From assembly GCA_046546095.1 (NCBI GenBank), contig JBKGYK010000002.1, forward strand, positions 1 through 64,000: a stretch of 64,000 nt of DNA. Reading direction: 5' to 3'. Positions 33,736 to 42,506 of this stretch are shown here, one piece after another (position 1 is the stretch's first letter; the number at the start of each line of letters is the position of its first letter). The position numbers and the translations under genes were made by a program. The DNA is from JAQIBY01 sp046546095 (GTDB lineage Bacteria > Bacteroidota > Bacteroidia > Bacteroidales > ML635J-15). Below the pieces are notes generated by a model, which had not been told where the DNA came from, did no database searches, and saw only the letters and a list, made by a program, of their open reading frames with translations.

Positions 33736-34647
33736 ATGGATAAACTCCCTTTTATACCCGTATTTGTTGTCGGTGCACCGCGCTCCGGTACACACCTGCT
33801 GGCAACAAGCCTGCTTGAAAATATGGATTGTGTTTACCGCAATGAAATCAATGAATTCTGGAAATCTTCTCATCCCTTCCTGAAAACCGATATCATCCCG
33901 GAATCAAAAGCCGGCGCTAAAACAATCAGGAAAAAGCGCAGACAAATTGCCAGAGTGATGGCTGACAATGGAAATAAACCAATATACCTGGAGAAAACCG
34001 TATCCAACGCTTTGCGATTGCCCTACCTGCGACGGATTTTTCCCGAAGCCATATTCATTCACATTATCAGAGACGGGCGTGCATCTGCCTATTCTATCCG
34101 TAAACAGTATTATGGCAACATAAAAAAAATCACACAGTTTGATACCGGTGATAAAGAAAAAGACGGCAGGTTGAATAACATGTGGGTGGAAATCAAAAGA
34201 CGCCTGACAAAAGGATTTAACCCGATTTTGTTTATTACCGGCTTCCGACGATACTGGAAAACCGGATTGCTGAGCCTCGGAATACTGAAATTCTCAACCT
34301 GGGGACCGAGATATCCGGGATTTGAATACAAATCCGGATTGCTGTCTCCTATACAGCTTGCAGGTGATCAGTGGCTTACCCTGGTGTCTGCCGGCAAAAA
34401 TTATTTCAATACACACGATAATGATAACTCCCTTATTGAGTGCCGGTATGAAGAATTGCTGAAAAATCCGGATGAAGAGCTTGACAGAATCATCCGCAGA
34501 ATACATGAAAAAAATCTGGCCGGAAAACCAAAACACAATATCATGAATGATACGCCAGTTGATTCTTTTGATGCACTGTCACCTGATGAAAAGAATGAAT
34601 TGAGCAATATCATCTCATCCATGCAAAAATACCTGGGATATGAATAA
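33736..34647 (+). CDS. Sulfotransferase family protein
   Basis: A 303-residue protein with an N-terminal PAPS-binding P-loop VVGAPRSGTHLL (residues 11-22) and a 3'-phosphate-binding region (IHIIRDGRASAYSIRKQYYG near residue 110-129), the two signatures of the P-loop sulfotransferases. It transfers sulfate from PAPS to a hydroxyl or amine (known). Its position inside the polysaccharide run between wecB and a glycosyltransferase suggests a sugar or lipid-linked glycan acceptor (inference). It overlaps the next gene by 8 bases. Confidence 0.85.
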   Translation: MDKLPFIPVFVVGAPRSGTHLLATSLLENMDCVYRNEINEFWKSSHPFLKTDIIPESKAGAKTIRKKRRQIARVMADNGNKPIYLEKTVSNALRLPYLRRIFPEAIFIHIIRDGRASAYSIRKQYYGNIKKITQFDTGDKEKDGRLNNMWVEIKRRLTKGFNPILFITGFRRYWKTGLLSLGILKFSTWGPRYPGFEYKSGLLSPIQLAGDQWLTLVSAGKNYFNTHDNDNSLIECRYEELLKNPDEELDRIIRRIHEKNLAGKPKHNIMNDTPVDSFDALSPDEKNELSNIISSMQKYLGYE

Positions 34648-35656
34648 GTATGAATTAGTAAGTGTTGTCATCCCCTGCTATAATGAGGAGAGGTTTATCG
34701 CAAATTGTCTTGATTCCGTGATCCGAAATGACTATCCCGACAATTATCTCGAGATATTTGTGGTTGACGGAATGAGCAGCGATCATACAGCGGAGATTGT
34801 CAGAAAATACGAAGAAAAATATCCCTTCATCCATTTGCTCAAAAATGAACATCGTATCGTGCCTTATGCTCTGAATAAAGCAATCGCCAAAGCAAAGGGC
34901 AGCTATATCGTGCGCATGGATGCTCATTCCGAATATCCTGATGATTATATTTCTACCTTGATTGCATACCACAAAAAGCTCAATGCTGATAATGTGGGCG
35001 CCGCCTGGGATATCGTCCCGGCCGGTAATACCTTAATTGCCAGAGCCAATGCCTGGTCCACCGCTTCGCCTTTTGGGGTAGGAAATGCAATGTATCGCCT
35101 GAATTCAGACGGGATTAAGGAAGTGGATACTGTGCCGTTTGGTTGCTATAAAAAGGAACTCTTTGACAAAATCGGTGATTTCGACCGCGACCTGAAACGA
35201 AATCAGGATGATGAATTCAATGCTCGCCTGATCCAAAACGGTGGTAAAATATACCTGCTGCCTTTCCTGAGAATCCGTTATTCAGCACGGGAAAACTTCA
35301 GAAAATTGCTGAAAATGTTCTATCAGTATGCCCTGTACAAACCACTGGTCAATAAAAAACTTAAACATCCCGCCACAATCAGGCAGTTTGCTCCCCCGGC
35401 TTTTGTGCTCTACCTGCTGGTACTTCTGATCGCACTGGTCCTTGGTTTCTACCCCCTGGCATTCTCTGTTCCCATCCTGTTGTACCTTGTATTGTCCCTG
35501 GTTTTTAGTGTTAAAGCAGCAGTGAAAAATAACGATATCCCGGCAATCTTAATCCTGCCTTTTGTGTTTTTTGGCATTCACCTGAGTTATGGCCTGGGCT
35601 ACTTTGCCGGTATGCTAAAATGGTCTGTGATGCCTCCTCCTTTAGTTGAAAAATAG
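34640..35656 (+). CDS. GT2 glycosyltransferase with C-terminal membrane helices (ExoA-like)
   Basis: A 338-residue enzyme with a GT2 domain (VSVVIPCYNEERFIANCLDSV, VVDGMSSDHT, catalytic VRMDAHSEYPDDYI near residue 91-104, NQDDEFNARL near 190) and two to three C-terminal membrane segments (about 250-285 and 300-325). This arrangement resembles succinoglycan ExoA-type transferases working at the inner face of the membrane. It is the last gene of the plus-strand polysaccharide run. Confidence 0.88.
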   Translation: MNKYELVSVVIPCYNEERFIANCLDSVIRNDYPDNYLEIFVVDGMSSDHTAEIVRKYEEKYPFIHLLKNEHRIVPYALNKAIAKAKGSYIVRMDAHSEYPDDYISTLIAYHKKLNADNVGAAWDIVPAGNTLIARANAWSTASPFGVGNAMYRLNSDGIKEVDTVPFGCYKKELFDKIGDFDRDLKRNQDDEFNARLIQNGGKIYLLPFLRIRYSARENFRKLLKMFYQYALYKPLVNKKLKHPATIRQFAPPAFVLYLLVLLIALVLGFYPLAFSVPILLYLVLSLVFSVKAAVKNNDIPAILILPFVFFGIHLSYGLGYFAGMLKWSVMPPPLVEK

Positions 35657-35883
35657 TCTTTCTGCAGGCTATGGCGCCCGGGCGGTGTCCGTTTCCTATC
35701 TGTTGTGCTGCAGGCTTTTTTCAGCACGCACAGCAGGATCCTTCTCCGGCGGCTATGCTGTTGCGGCTGAAAAATAAGCCGGCAACCCAACAGGATATCC
35801 AACTTCCACCTGGCGCTGGCATGATCTGTCCCACTGACCTGTATTCACAACATAAGTCTATACCTGCAAACTGGCAGCAAAGA
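35657..35883. other. GC-rich noncoding stretch
   Basis: About 227 bases richer in G+C than the neighbouring genes, with partial inverted repeats (for example GTGCTG near 35704 with CAGCAC near 35722). Reading frames on both strands are short and not protein-like. I recognise no RNA family or mobile element. Confidence 0.35.
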
Positions 35884-35917
35884 AAAAGCCGAAACCACTT
35901 TTTGGGCTTCGGCTTTT
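35884..35917. terminator. Bidirectional terminator between the GT2 and rny genes
   Basis: A 10-bp stem AAAAGCCGAA (35884-35893) with TTCGGCTTTT (35908-35917), extended by partial inner pairs. It carries its own A and T tracts, so it can serve both convergent genes. Confidence 0.8.
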
Positions 35918-35955
35918 GTCATGTAGTATTTAATCAAACAGGTAAACCTGTTGTT

Positions 35956-37491
35956 TTATTTTGCATAATTCACTGATCTGGTTTCCCGGATAACAGTAAT
36001 TTTTACCTGCCCGGGGTAGGTCATTTCATCCTGAATTTTCTGAGCAATTTCATTGCTGATGTTGGTGGCCTCCTGGTCAGTGACTTTTTCGCTGCCTACA
36101 ATAACGCGGAGTTCGCGACCTGCCTGTATGGCGTAGGTCTTCGTGACACCCGGGTAGGAGAGTGCAAGCGATTCAAGCTCTTTCAGACGTTTGATGTATG
36201 ATTCAACCACTTCACGACGGGCACCCGGACGGGCACCTGAGATGGCATCGCATACCTGGATAACCGGGGCGATAAGACTTGTCATTTCTTCTTCATCATG
36301 ATGAGCACCAATGGCATTGACAATCTCCGGCTTTTCCTTGTACTTTTCTGCCAGTTTCATGCCCAGAATGGCGTGTGGCAACTCCGGCTCATCGTCGGGT
36401 ACCTTGCCGATATCATGCAGGAGACCGGCGCGCTTGGCATGTTTGGGATTAAGCCCCAGTTCTGATGCCATAATTGCAGACAAATTGGCTACTTCCCGCG
36501 AATGCTGCAACAGGTTTTGCCCGTAGGATGAGCGGTATTTCAACCGTCCTATCATGCGTATAAGCTCCGGATGCAACCCGTGAACACCCAGGTCAATGGC
36601 TGTACGATTGCCCGTTTCGACAATTTCTTCTTCAAGCTGCTTTTTGGTTTTGCTTACAACTTCTTCAATCCTTGCCGGATGTATGCGGCCGTCAATGATG
36701 AGTTGATGCAAGGCAAGACGAGCAATTTCGCGGCGAATCGGGTCAAAAGCAGAAAGAATGATGGACTCCGGTGTATCATCAACGATGATTTCAACACCTG
36801 TGGCAGCCTCAAGTGCACGGATGTTACGTCCTTCACGACCAATGATGCGACCTTTGATTTCATCATTTTCAATGTGAAATACTGAGACAGCATTTTCTAT
36901 CGCAGTTTCCGTAGCAGTACGCTGCACTGTTTCAAGTACAAGCTTCTTGGCCTCTTTGTTGGCTGTCATTTTAGCCTCATCAATGATTTCATTGATGTAA
37001 GACATGGCTTCAGTTCTGGCTTCATCCTTGAGCGAACTGATAAGCTGCTGCCTGGCCTCATCGGCACTTAGTCCGCTGAGAGTTTCCAGTTGTTTTACCT
37101 GCTCATTGTGAATTTTCTCCAGCTCCTGACTCCGCATTTCCACACGTTCAAGCTGCATGTCAAGATTCTTCCTGACAGCTTCATTCTCCTTACGCTTGCG
37201 ATTGAGGTCTTCCATCTTCTGAGAAAAACTCTGCTCCTTCTGATTCAACCTGTTTTCTGAGGCTGAAATCCTGGCATTTTTCTCATTGATGTATTTCTCG
37301 TGTTCCGATTTTAACTGAAGGAACTTTTCTTTGGCCTGAAGAATCTTATCCTTTTTGATTACATCACCTTCTCCTTTGGCCTCTTCAATTATCTTATTTC
37401 GCTTCTTGGCCAGAACACTGTCCCACAAATAGTATGATATAAGTGCTCCTGCGGCCAGGGCTACTACGCCTGTTATTACAAATGGTAGCAT
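35956..37491 (-). CDS. rny: Ribonuclease Y
   Basis: A 511-residue endoribonuclease, close to the usual length. It has one N-terminal membrane helix (about 2-24) and a long charged coiled coil (about 30-190). A KH RNA-binding domain carries [15 protein letters not shown] near residue 213-227. An HD phosphohydrolase domain has the metal-binding [12 protein letters not shown] near residue 358-369. It initiates mRNA decay at the membrane (known from Bacillus). Upstream lie a structured 6S-like RNA and zapA on the same strand. Confidence 0.97.
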   Translation of the reverse strand: MLPFVITGVVALAAGALISYYLWDSVLAKKRNKIIEEAKGEGDVIKKDKILQAKEKFLQLKSEHEKYINEKNARISASENRLNQKEQSFSQKMEDLNRKRKENEAVRKNLDMQLERVEMRSQELEKIHNEQVKQLETLSGLSADEARQQLISSLKDEARTEAMSYINEIIDEAKMTANKEAKKLVLETVQRTATETAIENAVSVFHIENDEIKGRIIGREGRNIRALEAATGVEIIVDDTPESIILSAFDPIRREIARLALHQLIIDGRIHPARIEEVVSKTKKQLEEEIVETGNRTAIDLGVHGLHPELIRMIGRLKYRSSYGQNLLQHSREVANLSAIMASELGLNPKHAKRAGLLHDIGKVPDDEPELPHAILGMKLAEKYKEKPEIVNAIGAHHDEEEMTSLIAPVIQVCDAISGARPGARREVVESYIKRLKELESLALSYPGVTKTYAIQAGRELRVIVGSEKVTDQEATNISNEIAQKIQDEMTYPGQVKITVIRETRSVNYAK

Positions 37492-37565
37492 AAATTATTT
37501 ATTTTTAAGTGTTAACATTAATTATCATTTATTTATTATTCTCGCTTCTAGTATATATTAAACAA

Positions 37566-37768
37566 AAAAAGCCCGTATTGTTCTTCAAGTTATAGAAACC
37601 CCTGTTTCTACATGGGTGGAGCTGCCACACTACATCTGACGTCCACTGTCCGCCGAAGCGGAACCACTGAACTTGTCAGCGGGCGAGGCCTGCCATCAGC
37701 AATGCGAGCCTGGCTCCAATAACAATAGTGTTGAGTCACATAATCTTTAAAGAACGAATACGGGCTAA
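37566..37768 (-). ncRNA. ssrS: Probable 6S RNA
   Basis: A structured element of about 200 nt between zapA and rny, on their strand. The ends pair: AGCCCGTATT and GTTCTT at one end with AAGAA-cg-AATACGGGCT at the other (about 37570-37585 with 37751-37766). Interior arms such as TGGAGC/GCTCCA follow, with open bubbles, and an apical hairpin is capped by a UUCG loop (TCCGC-TTCG-GCGGA, 37649-37662). On the minus strand the closing helix ends in a seven-T run. The single long irregular rod and the zapA neighbourhood, as for ssrS in E. coli, point to 6S RNA, which sequesters housekeeping RNA polymerase. I could not run a covariance model. Confidence 0.7.
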
Positions 37769-37794
37769 AGACTTAATTTTTTATGTAAAGAACG

Positions 37795-38097
37795 TTACGC
37801 TTCTGATAAATAAGAGCTCATTGTAAAATTCAAATCCCGCAGGTCCTCCAGCACCGGTGTCAGATCATTCTGATGCTGAGCGTCAAGTGCCTGAACCGCC
37901 ACATTCAGACTGGCCATTGCCAGATAATCCTGCTCATCTTTATTTTTCAAACCAAGGTTTTTGAATTGATTGGTAATATCATTCAGCATCTGGGCTGCTT
38001 GCCTCAGCGTTTGCTCAGATTGGCTGTCATCCCGGTTGATTTTGATCTTATAATCCCGGTTTGAAATACTTACCTTTATGCTCAATTCTTCTTCCAT
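37795..38097 (-). CDS. zapA: Cell division protein ZapA
   Basis: A 100-residue protein with the ZapA layout: an N-terminal strand-rich domain (LSIKVSISNRDYKIKIN), LRQAAQMLNDITNQFK, then a helical coiled coil with YLAMASLNVAVQALD. ZapA crosslinks FtsZ protofilaments at the septum (known). It lies directly downstream of a small coiled-coil gene (9 bases apart) and upstream of the 6S-like RNA and rny. Confidence 0.9.
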   Translation of the reverse strand: MEEELSIKVSISNRDYKIKINRDDSQSEQTLRQAAQMLNDITNQFKNLGLKNKDEQDYLAMASLNVAVQALDAQHQNDLTPVLEDLRDLNFTMSSYLSEA

Positions 38098-38106
38098 TTG
38101 TGTGTG

Positions 38107-38424
38107 TTATATCTTATTTATCAGAGCTATACAGTTGTCAATTTCCCGTATTAATGTATTTATCTGTCCCTTCGATTCTTCTTTCGTCTCTCTATTATTT
38201 AACGTACTTGTGAGCTTTTTTGTTTCCAGCTCATATGTTAAATTTTCGATTCTTTTTCTTAACTCTGTGTTTTCAAGCTTTATGCTGTTAATCCTTTCCG
38301 TCAGTTCATGGTTCTTGTTTTTTTCTTCATTATATGCCGCATACAGCCGGGCCGATTTACTCCTCAGTGATGAGATGATATCTCTGGTTTCTTTTAATTT
38401 ATCACTATCGGTATTGGCTGTCAT
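38107..38424 (-). CDS. Small coiled-coil protein upstream of zapA
   Basis: A 105-residue protein made almost entirely of charged heptads (RSKSARLYAAYNEEKNKNHELTER onward) with no membrane segment. It is unrecognised by name. Small coiled-coil proteins of this size are common directly upstream of zapA in Bacteroidota. Size and composition recall ZapB, a ZapA partner in Proteobacteria, so a division-ring role is a reasonable guess (inference). It is coupled to zapA with a 9-base gap. Confidence 0.65.
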   Translation of the reverse strand: MTANTDSDKLKETRDIISSLRSKSARLYAAYNEEKNKNHELTERINSIKLENTELRKRIENLTYELETKKLTSTLNNRETKEESKGQINTLIREIDNCIALINKI

Positions 38425-38486
38425 CGTATTCTGATCATTTATTTACAAAAATAGTGGAAATTTCAGTTATTTAAAAGATATTTGCA

Positions 38487-40187
38487 ATGATGTTGAAAGA
38501 AATTGTAAACACGAGAGGGTTGAAAGGGGTGGCCATGCTTGTTGTAATGGTGGCTACAGTTCAAAACCTGATTGCACAATCCCGACCTGATTATGCCCCC
38601 CCGCTCAATATCCCCATGGTCATGTCCGGCAGCTTTTGTGAATCCCGATCCGAACATTTTCACACCGGCATTGATATTAAAACACAGGGAGTCGTCGGTC
38701 ACACACTGCATTCTATTGCGGATGCCAGACTGTACAGGATGAAAATCCGTGCCGGTGGCTACGGGAATGCCCTCTATCTGCGCAATGCAGATTCTACCAT
38801 CACCTTATACGGCCATATGCATCGTTTTCGTGATGATATTCAGGAATTTGCCAGACATTTGCAATATCAGAATGAATCCTGGTTTCTGGATACCATCTTT
38901 GAACAAAGTGTTTACACCTTCAAAAAAGGAGAAATCATTGGTTATGCCGGCAATTCCGGTCGATCAGGCGGACCGCATCTGCATTTTGAAATACGTTTGC
39001 CTCCGGATCAAAATGTTATCGACCCACAACAATTCTGGTACTTCAAAGATGACATCCCACCGGAGTTTCGTAAACTCGCGTTTTATGATCTGGATGCAGA
39101 CCACAAAACGGAAGCCGAAAGATCCTTTTTGCGGCCGGCCGGTGAAGTGAAAGACCGAAGCATACGGCTTGAGGCCGGCAATTGGGGAATCGGCACTGAA
39201 ATCATGGACAGAATGAATGGTACCTACAACCGGTATGGCATCATTGAACTTGTGATGAGGCTTGATGGTGATACCGTTTATCATTCCCATATCAAAGAGT
39301 TTCCATGGAAATATCAGAAATACACGGAAGCATGGTTTGATGCATACTATCTTGAAACAGAGAAAATCCATGTGCAGCGCTGCTTTCGGGAAAAAGGCAA
39401 CCATGCAATGATGTTTGAGCAACTAAGGGACGACGGTATCATAAAACTGGCAGCCGGTGAAAGAAAAAATGTCGAAATTACTGCCCGCGACGGAGCAGGA
39501 AACTGGTCATCTTTTGCTTTTACTATTCTGGGAGTGGAAAATACCAGATCCGGCTTGCAGGAAGGCAAACTGCTGAGTACCGGAAAATCCGCCACACTAC
39601 CTTTCGAAGGTGCATTTGTATACCTGCCTGCTGGTGCACTCTACCGCGATACACACATAGATGTTTCCTGCAGGAGAAACGCCGCAGGAGAAATTGAAGG
39701 ATGGGATTTCAGGGATCATTACTATGCATTTATGGAAGCTTTTTCTTTTTCGGTTGATGGCTCTGCGGTGCCCTCCGAATACAGGAATCGTACGGTACTG
39801 ATAAGAGAGCGCAATGATGATGAATCCTGTTTGCTGGGATACTGGCAGGGGCCTTATTACACTGTAAAAACCGATGAGGCCGGTTTCTTTTCTTTAGATG
39901 TGGATACGGTTTCACCGAAATTGTCTGGAAGTCGCATGCGGGACAGTGCCAGTTTTGTAGGACATACCAGTATACAGTACAGAGTCTCAGAGGAATTGTC
40001 CGGCCTGGATACATACAACGCATGGATAGACGGCAAGTGGGTGTTGCTGGAACATAAGTCCAAATCAGATAAATTGATTTATAAATTTGACAATCATGTA
40101 ACCAAAGGCCGCTGGCACAATTGGAAAATTCAGGTATCTGATGCTGCAGGCAATATCAGTGAAGATTCTGCGGTATTTTATTATTGA
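38487..40187 (+). CDS. M23 family peptidase (LytM-type) with C-terminal extension
   Basis: A 566-residue secreted protein. The signal sequence (about 12-31, ending IAQ) leads directly to an M23/LytM domain, with zinc ligands His59 and Asp63 in FHTGID, YGHMH (His109, His111) and HLHFE (His163, His165). About 390 further residues follow: a beta-rich extension that ends with an Ig-like fold (SEELSGLDTYNAWIDGKWV). It should cleave peptidoglycan crosslinks or another glycine-rich peptide (known for the family). A GATATTTG motif lies immediately before the start codons ATGATG. Confidence 0.88.
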   Translation: MMLKEIVNTRGLKGVAMLVVMVATVQNLIAQSRPDYAPPLNIPMVMSGSFCESRSEHFHTGIDIKTQGVVGHTLHSIADARLYRMKIRAGGYGNALYLRNADSTITLYGHMHRFRDDIQEFARHLQYQNESWFLDTIFEQSVYTFKKGEIIGYAGNSGRSGGPHLHFEIRLPPDQNVIDPQQFWYFKDDIPPEFRKLAFYDLDADHKTEAERSFLRPAGEVKDRSIRLEAGNWGIGTEIMDRMNGTYNRYGIIELVMRLDGDTVYHSHIKEFPWKYQKYTEAWFDAYYLETEKIHVQRCFREKGNHAMMFEQLRDDGIIKLAAGERKNVEITARDGAGNWSSFAFTILGVENTRSGLQEGKLLSTGKSATLPFEGAFVYLPAGALYRDTHIDVSCRRNAAGEIEGWDFRDHYYAFMEAFSFSVDGSAVPSEYRNRTVLIRERNDDESCLLGYWQGPYYTVKTDEAGFFSLDVDTVSPKLSGSRMRDSASFVGHTSIQYRVSEELSGLDTYNAWIDGKWVLLEHKSKSDKLIYKFDNHVTKGRWHNWKIQVSDAAGNISEDSAVFYY

Positions 40188-40234
40188 TTTTTCACGCCTG
40201 GCAAATTGCCATGTAAGGATATCCTTATAATAGC

Positions 40235-41032
40235 TTATTGCTTATAATACTTCATTGCCTCAGGCATATTTTTCTTCATTTCTGCAATGCGTTTGTCATC
40301 AGCAGGATGTGTGCTTAAAAATTCCGGTGGTTTTGCACCGCTGTTTTCCATCATGCGCTCCCAGAAATTCACAGCTTCCTGTGGATTGTATCCGGCCATA
40401 GCCATAAATATCAATCCCAGCTTGTCAGCTTCATATTCATGCTTGCGGGAATACGGGAGCAATACACCTACTTGTGAACCAATTGCATAGGCACTCAGAA
40501 AAATTTGCCTGGTTTGGTCGGGTTTTGTTTCCATGTATTCTGATAATGCAATGCCTCCGGCCTGTATCATCAGTTGCTGAGACATCCGTTCGTTCCCGTG
40601 GCGTGCTACGGCATGGGCAATTTCATGCCCCATAACCACTGCTATGCCTGTCTCATTTTCACACAATGGTAAAATACCACTGTAAAATACCACCTTACCG
40701 CCCGGCATACACCAGGCATTGACTATGTCGTTTTGTATGAGATTGAACTCCCAGTCAAATTGAGATATGCGATCCTCCATACCATTGTCCTGTAAAAATG
40801 TCTCCACTGAGGTAGAAATCTTTTTACCCGCGGTTTTTACCTGCTTTACATTCTGATGATTGTATGATGTCTGATTTGTATCCAGAAACGCTGAATAATT
40901 ACTGTAACTCATAGACAATAGTGATTCCTGGGGAACAAGTAGTACCTGCCTGCGATCGATCAGTGGTACTGTTGAACAGGCAACAAGGAATAAGATAAGC
41001 AGAGCATAAACAAATGAATTTTTATTTTTCAT
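40235..41032 (-). CDS. M48 family metalloprotease lipoprotein (LoiP/BepA-like)
   Basis: A 265-residue lipoprotein. The N-terminal signal ends in lipobox LVAC with lipidated Cys19. The zinc site HEIAH (VVMGHEIAHAVARH) is near residue 135, and a downstream glutamate ligand is in EYEADKLGL. This is the size and order of the periplasmic M48 proteases of the LoiP/BepA group, which degrade misassembled outer-membrane proteins (known). Its start overlaps the end of the GT2 gene by 11 bases, and it converges with the M23 gene. Confidence 0.92.
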   Translation of the reverse strand: MKNKNSFVYALLILFLVACSTVPLIDRRQVLLVPQESLLSMSYSNYSAFLDTNQTSYNHQNVKQVKTAGKKISTSVETFLQDNGMEDRISQFDWEFNLIQNDIVNAWCMPGGKVVFYSGILPLCENETGIAVVMGHEIAHAVARHGNERMSQQLMIQAGGIALSEYMETKPDQTRQIFLSAYAIGSQVGVLLPYSRKHEYEADKLGLIFMAMAGYNPQEAVNFWERMMENSGAKPPEFLSTHPADDKRIAEMKKNMPEAMKYYKQ

Positions 41033-41936
41033 TGTCAGGTGCTTTTTTTATATGATACGCAAAATAGGAAAATTTGTATAGATCGAAGATGATTATTTTG
41101 GGGTAATTGCCTTTGAGATTGCGTTTCAATGCATTTCTGAAATGCCTGTAGCCGGCTTTCCACAGCCAAAGCAATCCTGCCTTTCTTTGCTTTTCATAAA
41201 AATCCAGCAACCTGATGTAATGCTTGAAATCTTCGTCAAGTGATGGGTCATGATACAGCCTGATCAGGTTGTCAAGGGCTTTTTTGCTTTTTTCCAGAAA
41301 AACATCAGATGGTTCAAGGCCTGTGTGATACAGTGGATTGTCAATATGCTTTATCCTGATGTTCCGTTTCATCAAGTGATAGCCAAACAAACTGTCTTCA
41401 TGACCATAACCAGGGATGCTTTCGGAAAAGCGAATCTCCTGAAAAACAGATTTGTCAATCAAAAAATGATGGGTGGTAAATTGCTGCCAGGGATTTTTAT
41501 TGCGTTTTTCGGCACTGACAGTTTCTCTTGCACGTCCGTATTTCCATCGTAGCAATTTGTCCGGATCCGGCTTTTCTTTCTGATAGATGGTTCCGCCGCA
41601 ACAAACTGTATTTTTTTCTGCAGCATCCAGGTATCTGGACAGAAAATCATCAGTCCGGGTTTCAGAATCGGCATCAATAAATAAGAGATATTTGTGTTTT
41701 GACAGATCTGCCAAACGGTTACGTGCTCCGGCTCTGCCCAGATTTTTGTCGGATTTGTGAATGCTGATGTATTTGAGACCTGCAAATTTTTTGTAAACAG
41801 CTTGCATATCCTGTTCGGAATGATCATCGAACAAAATGATTTCTATAGCCTGATCGATTTCATCAGCCTGCTGCTCTAACTGAAATATCAGATATTCTGA
41901 AACATGGTTAAATATGGGTATGCAGATTGAAAGCAT
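41022..41936 (-). CDS. GT2 glycosyltransferase
   Basis: A 304-residue GT2 protein: LSICIPIFNHVSEYLIFQLEQ, EIILFDDHSEQD, NLGRAGARNRLAD and catalytic LFIDADSETRTDDFLSRY near residue 91-108, then GYGHEDSLFGYHLMKRNI near 179-196 as the acceptor-side motif. There are no membrane helices. It is translationally coupled to the M48 lipoprotein gene, an odd pairing with no obvious joint function. Substrate unknown. Confidence 0.88.
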   Translation of the reverse strand: MLSICIPIFNHVSEYLIFQLEQQADEIDQAIEIILFDDHSEQDMQAVYKKFAGLKYISIHKSDKNLGRAGARNRLADLSKHKYLLFIDADSETRTDDFLSRYLDAAEKNTVCCGGTIYQKEKPDPDKLLRWKYGRARETVSAEKRNKNPWQQFTTHHFLIDKSVFQEIRFSESIPGYGHEDSLFGYHLMKRNIRIKHIDNPLYHTGLEPSDVFLEKSKKALDNLIRLYHDPSLDEDFKHYIRLLDFYEKQRKAGLLWLWKAGYRHFRNALKRNLKGNYPKIIIFDLYKFSYFAYHIKKAPDNEK

Positions 41937-41937
41937 A

Positions 41938-41966
41938 GAAAAAGGGGCTGCATAACAGCCCCCCTG
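41938..41966 (-). terminator. Terminator of the acidic lipoprotein gene
   Basis: On the minus strand GGGGCTG (41962-41956) pairs with CAGCCCC (41950-41944) around a five-base loop, followed by TTTTTC. It directly follows the lipoprotein stop at 41988. Confidence 0.75.
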
Positions 41967-41987
41967 TTAATATGTGAGATTTGTCAT

Positions 41988-42344
41988 TTACATGTCAATA
42001 TCACTCTCGGCTTCTTCAGTTTTTACCTGTTCTTTCTTTTCTAATTCAGGTACTTTAGCCTTGGTTTTTGAAGATTTTTCCTCTTTGGAGCTTTTCTTTG
42101 TTACCTTATTTTCATTTTCGGTATCCTCCTTGTCTTCCGAAGTGGTTTCTCCTTCGTCAGTACTTTCATCATTGTTGGCTTCATCGGCATCATCCTTGGC
42201 TTCGTCGGCATCATCCTTGGCTTCGTCCTTTTGTTCTGTTTTGGTTTCATCCTTTGCCTCGTCCTTGGCTTCTTCATTATTGTTGCATGAAATTGCAAAG
42301 AGGCCGATCAAAGCGGCAAACATAAAAATTGATAGTTTTTTCAT
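41988..42344 (-). CDS. Acidic, repetitive lipoprotein of unknown function
   Basis: A 118-residue protein. The signal sequence ends in lipobox FAISC (lipidated Cys20) and the rest is an unbroken run of Glu, Asp, Lys, Ala and Thr, with the heptad-sized unit DEAKDDA repeated. No globular fold is expected; it may act as a charged surface coat or tether (inference). The repeat is exact at DNA level as 21-base units. The gene is flanked by its own promoter and terminator. Confidence 0.65.
   Translation of the reverse strand: MKKLSIFMFAALIGLFAISCNNNEEAKDEAKDETKTEQKDEAKDDADEAKDDADEANNDESTDEGETTSEDKEDTENENKVTKKSSKEEKSSKTKAKVPELEKKEQVKTEEAESDIDM
42177..42229. repeat. 21-base tandem repeat inside the acidic lipoprotein gene
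   Basis: Two 21-base units (42177-42197 and 42198-42218) differ at one base and a partial third unit follows to about 42229. They encode the repeated DEAKDDA segment. The length is a multiple of three, so copy-number change would keep the frame. Confidence 0.8.
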
Positions 42345-42384
42345 AGCGGTAAAATTTTGTTTTATTAGTTATTAGTTAACAGCA

Positions 42385-42416
42385 TAAAATTACATGAAAA
42401 TTCCGGAAAACCAAAA
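42385..42416 (-). promoter_or_regulatory. Putative promoter of the acidic lipoprotein gene
   Basis: Minus strand: TTTTG (42416-42412), a 19-base spacer, then TAATTTTA (42392-42385), one base from TAnnTTTG. It is about 40 bases before the start codon. Confidence 0.5.
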
Positions 42417-42444
42417 TTATTTTGTGTAATCTCTGTAAGGGTAA

Positions 42445-42480
42445 GAAAAATGCAGAGACTTTTCGGAAAAGCCTCTGCAT
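42445..42480 (-). terminator. Terminator of the tricorn-type protease gene
   Basis: Stem ATGCAGAG (42450-42457) with CTCTGCAT (42473-42480), extended by CTTTT/AAAAG around a cgg loop. On the minus strand it ends in TTTTCTT, 27 bases after the protease stop. Confidence 0.85.
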
Positions 42481-42506
42481 CATGAGGGGAAACACCAATG
42501 ATTATT

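Noticed and set aside
35671..35976. 101-codon frame in the GC-rich gap
   Set aside because: It crosses the bidirectional terminator and enters the rny 3' end, and its composition is not protein-like.
40214..40227. 14-base palindrome TAAGGATATCCTTA between the M23 and M48 genes
   Set aside because: It has no loop and no T-run, so it is not a terminator. In a 47-base convergent gap, an operator is unlikely.
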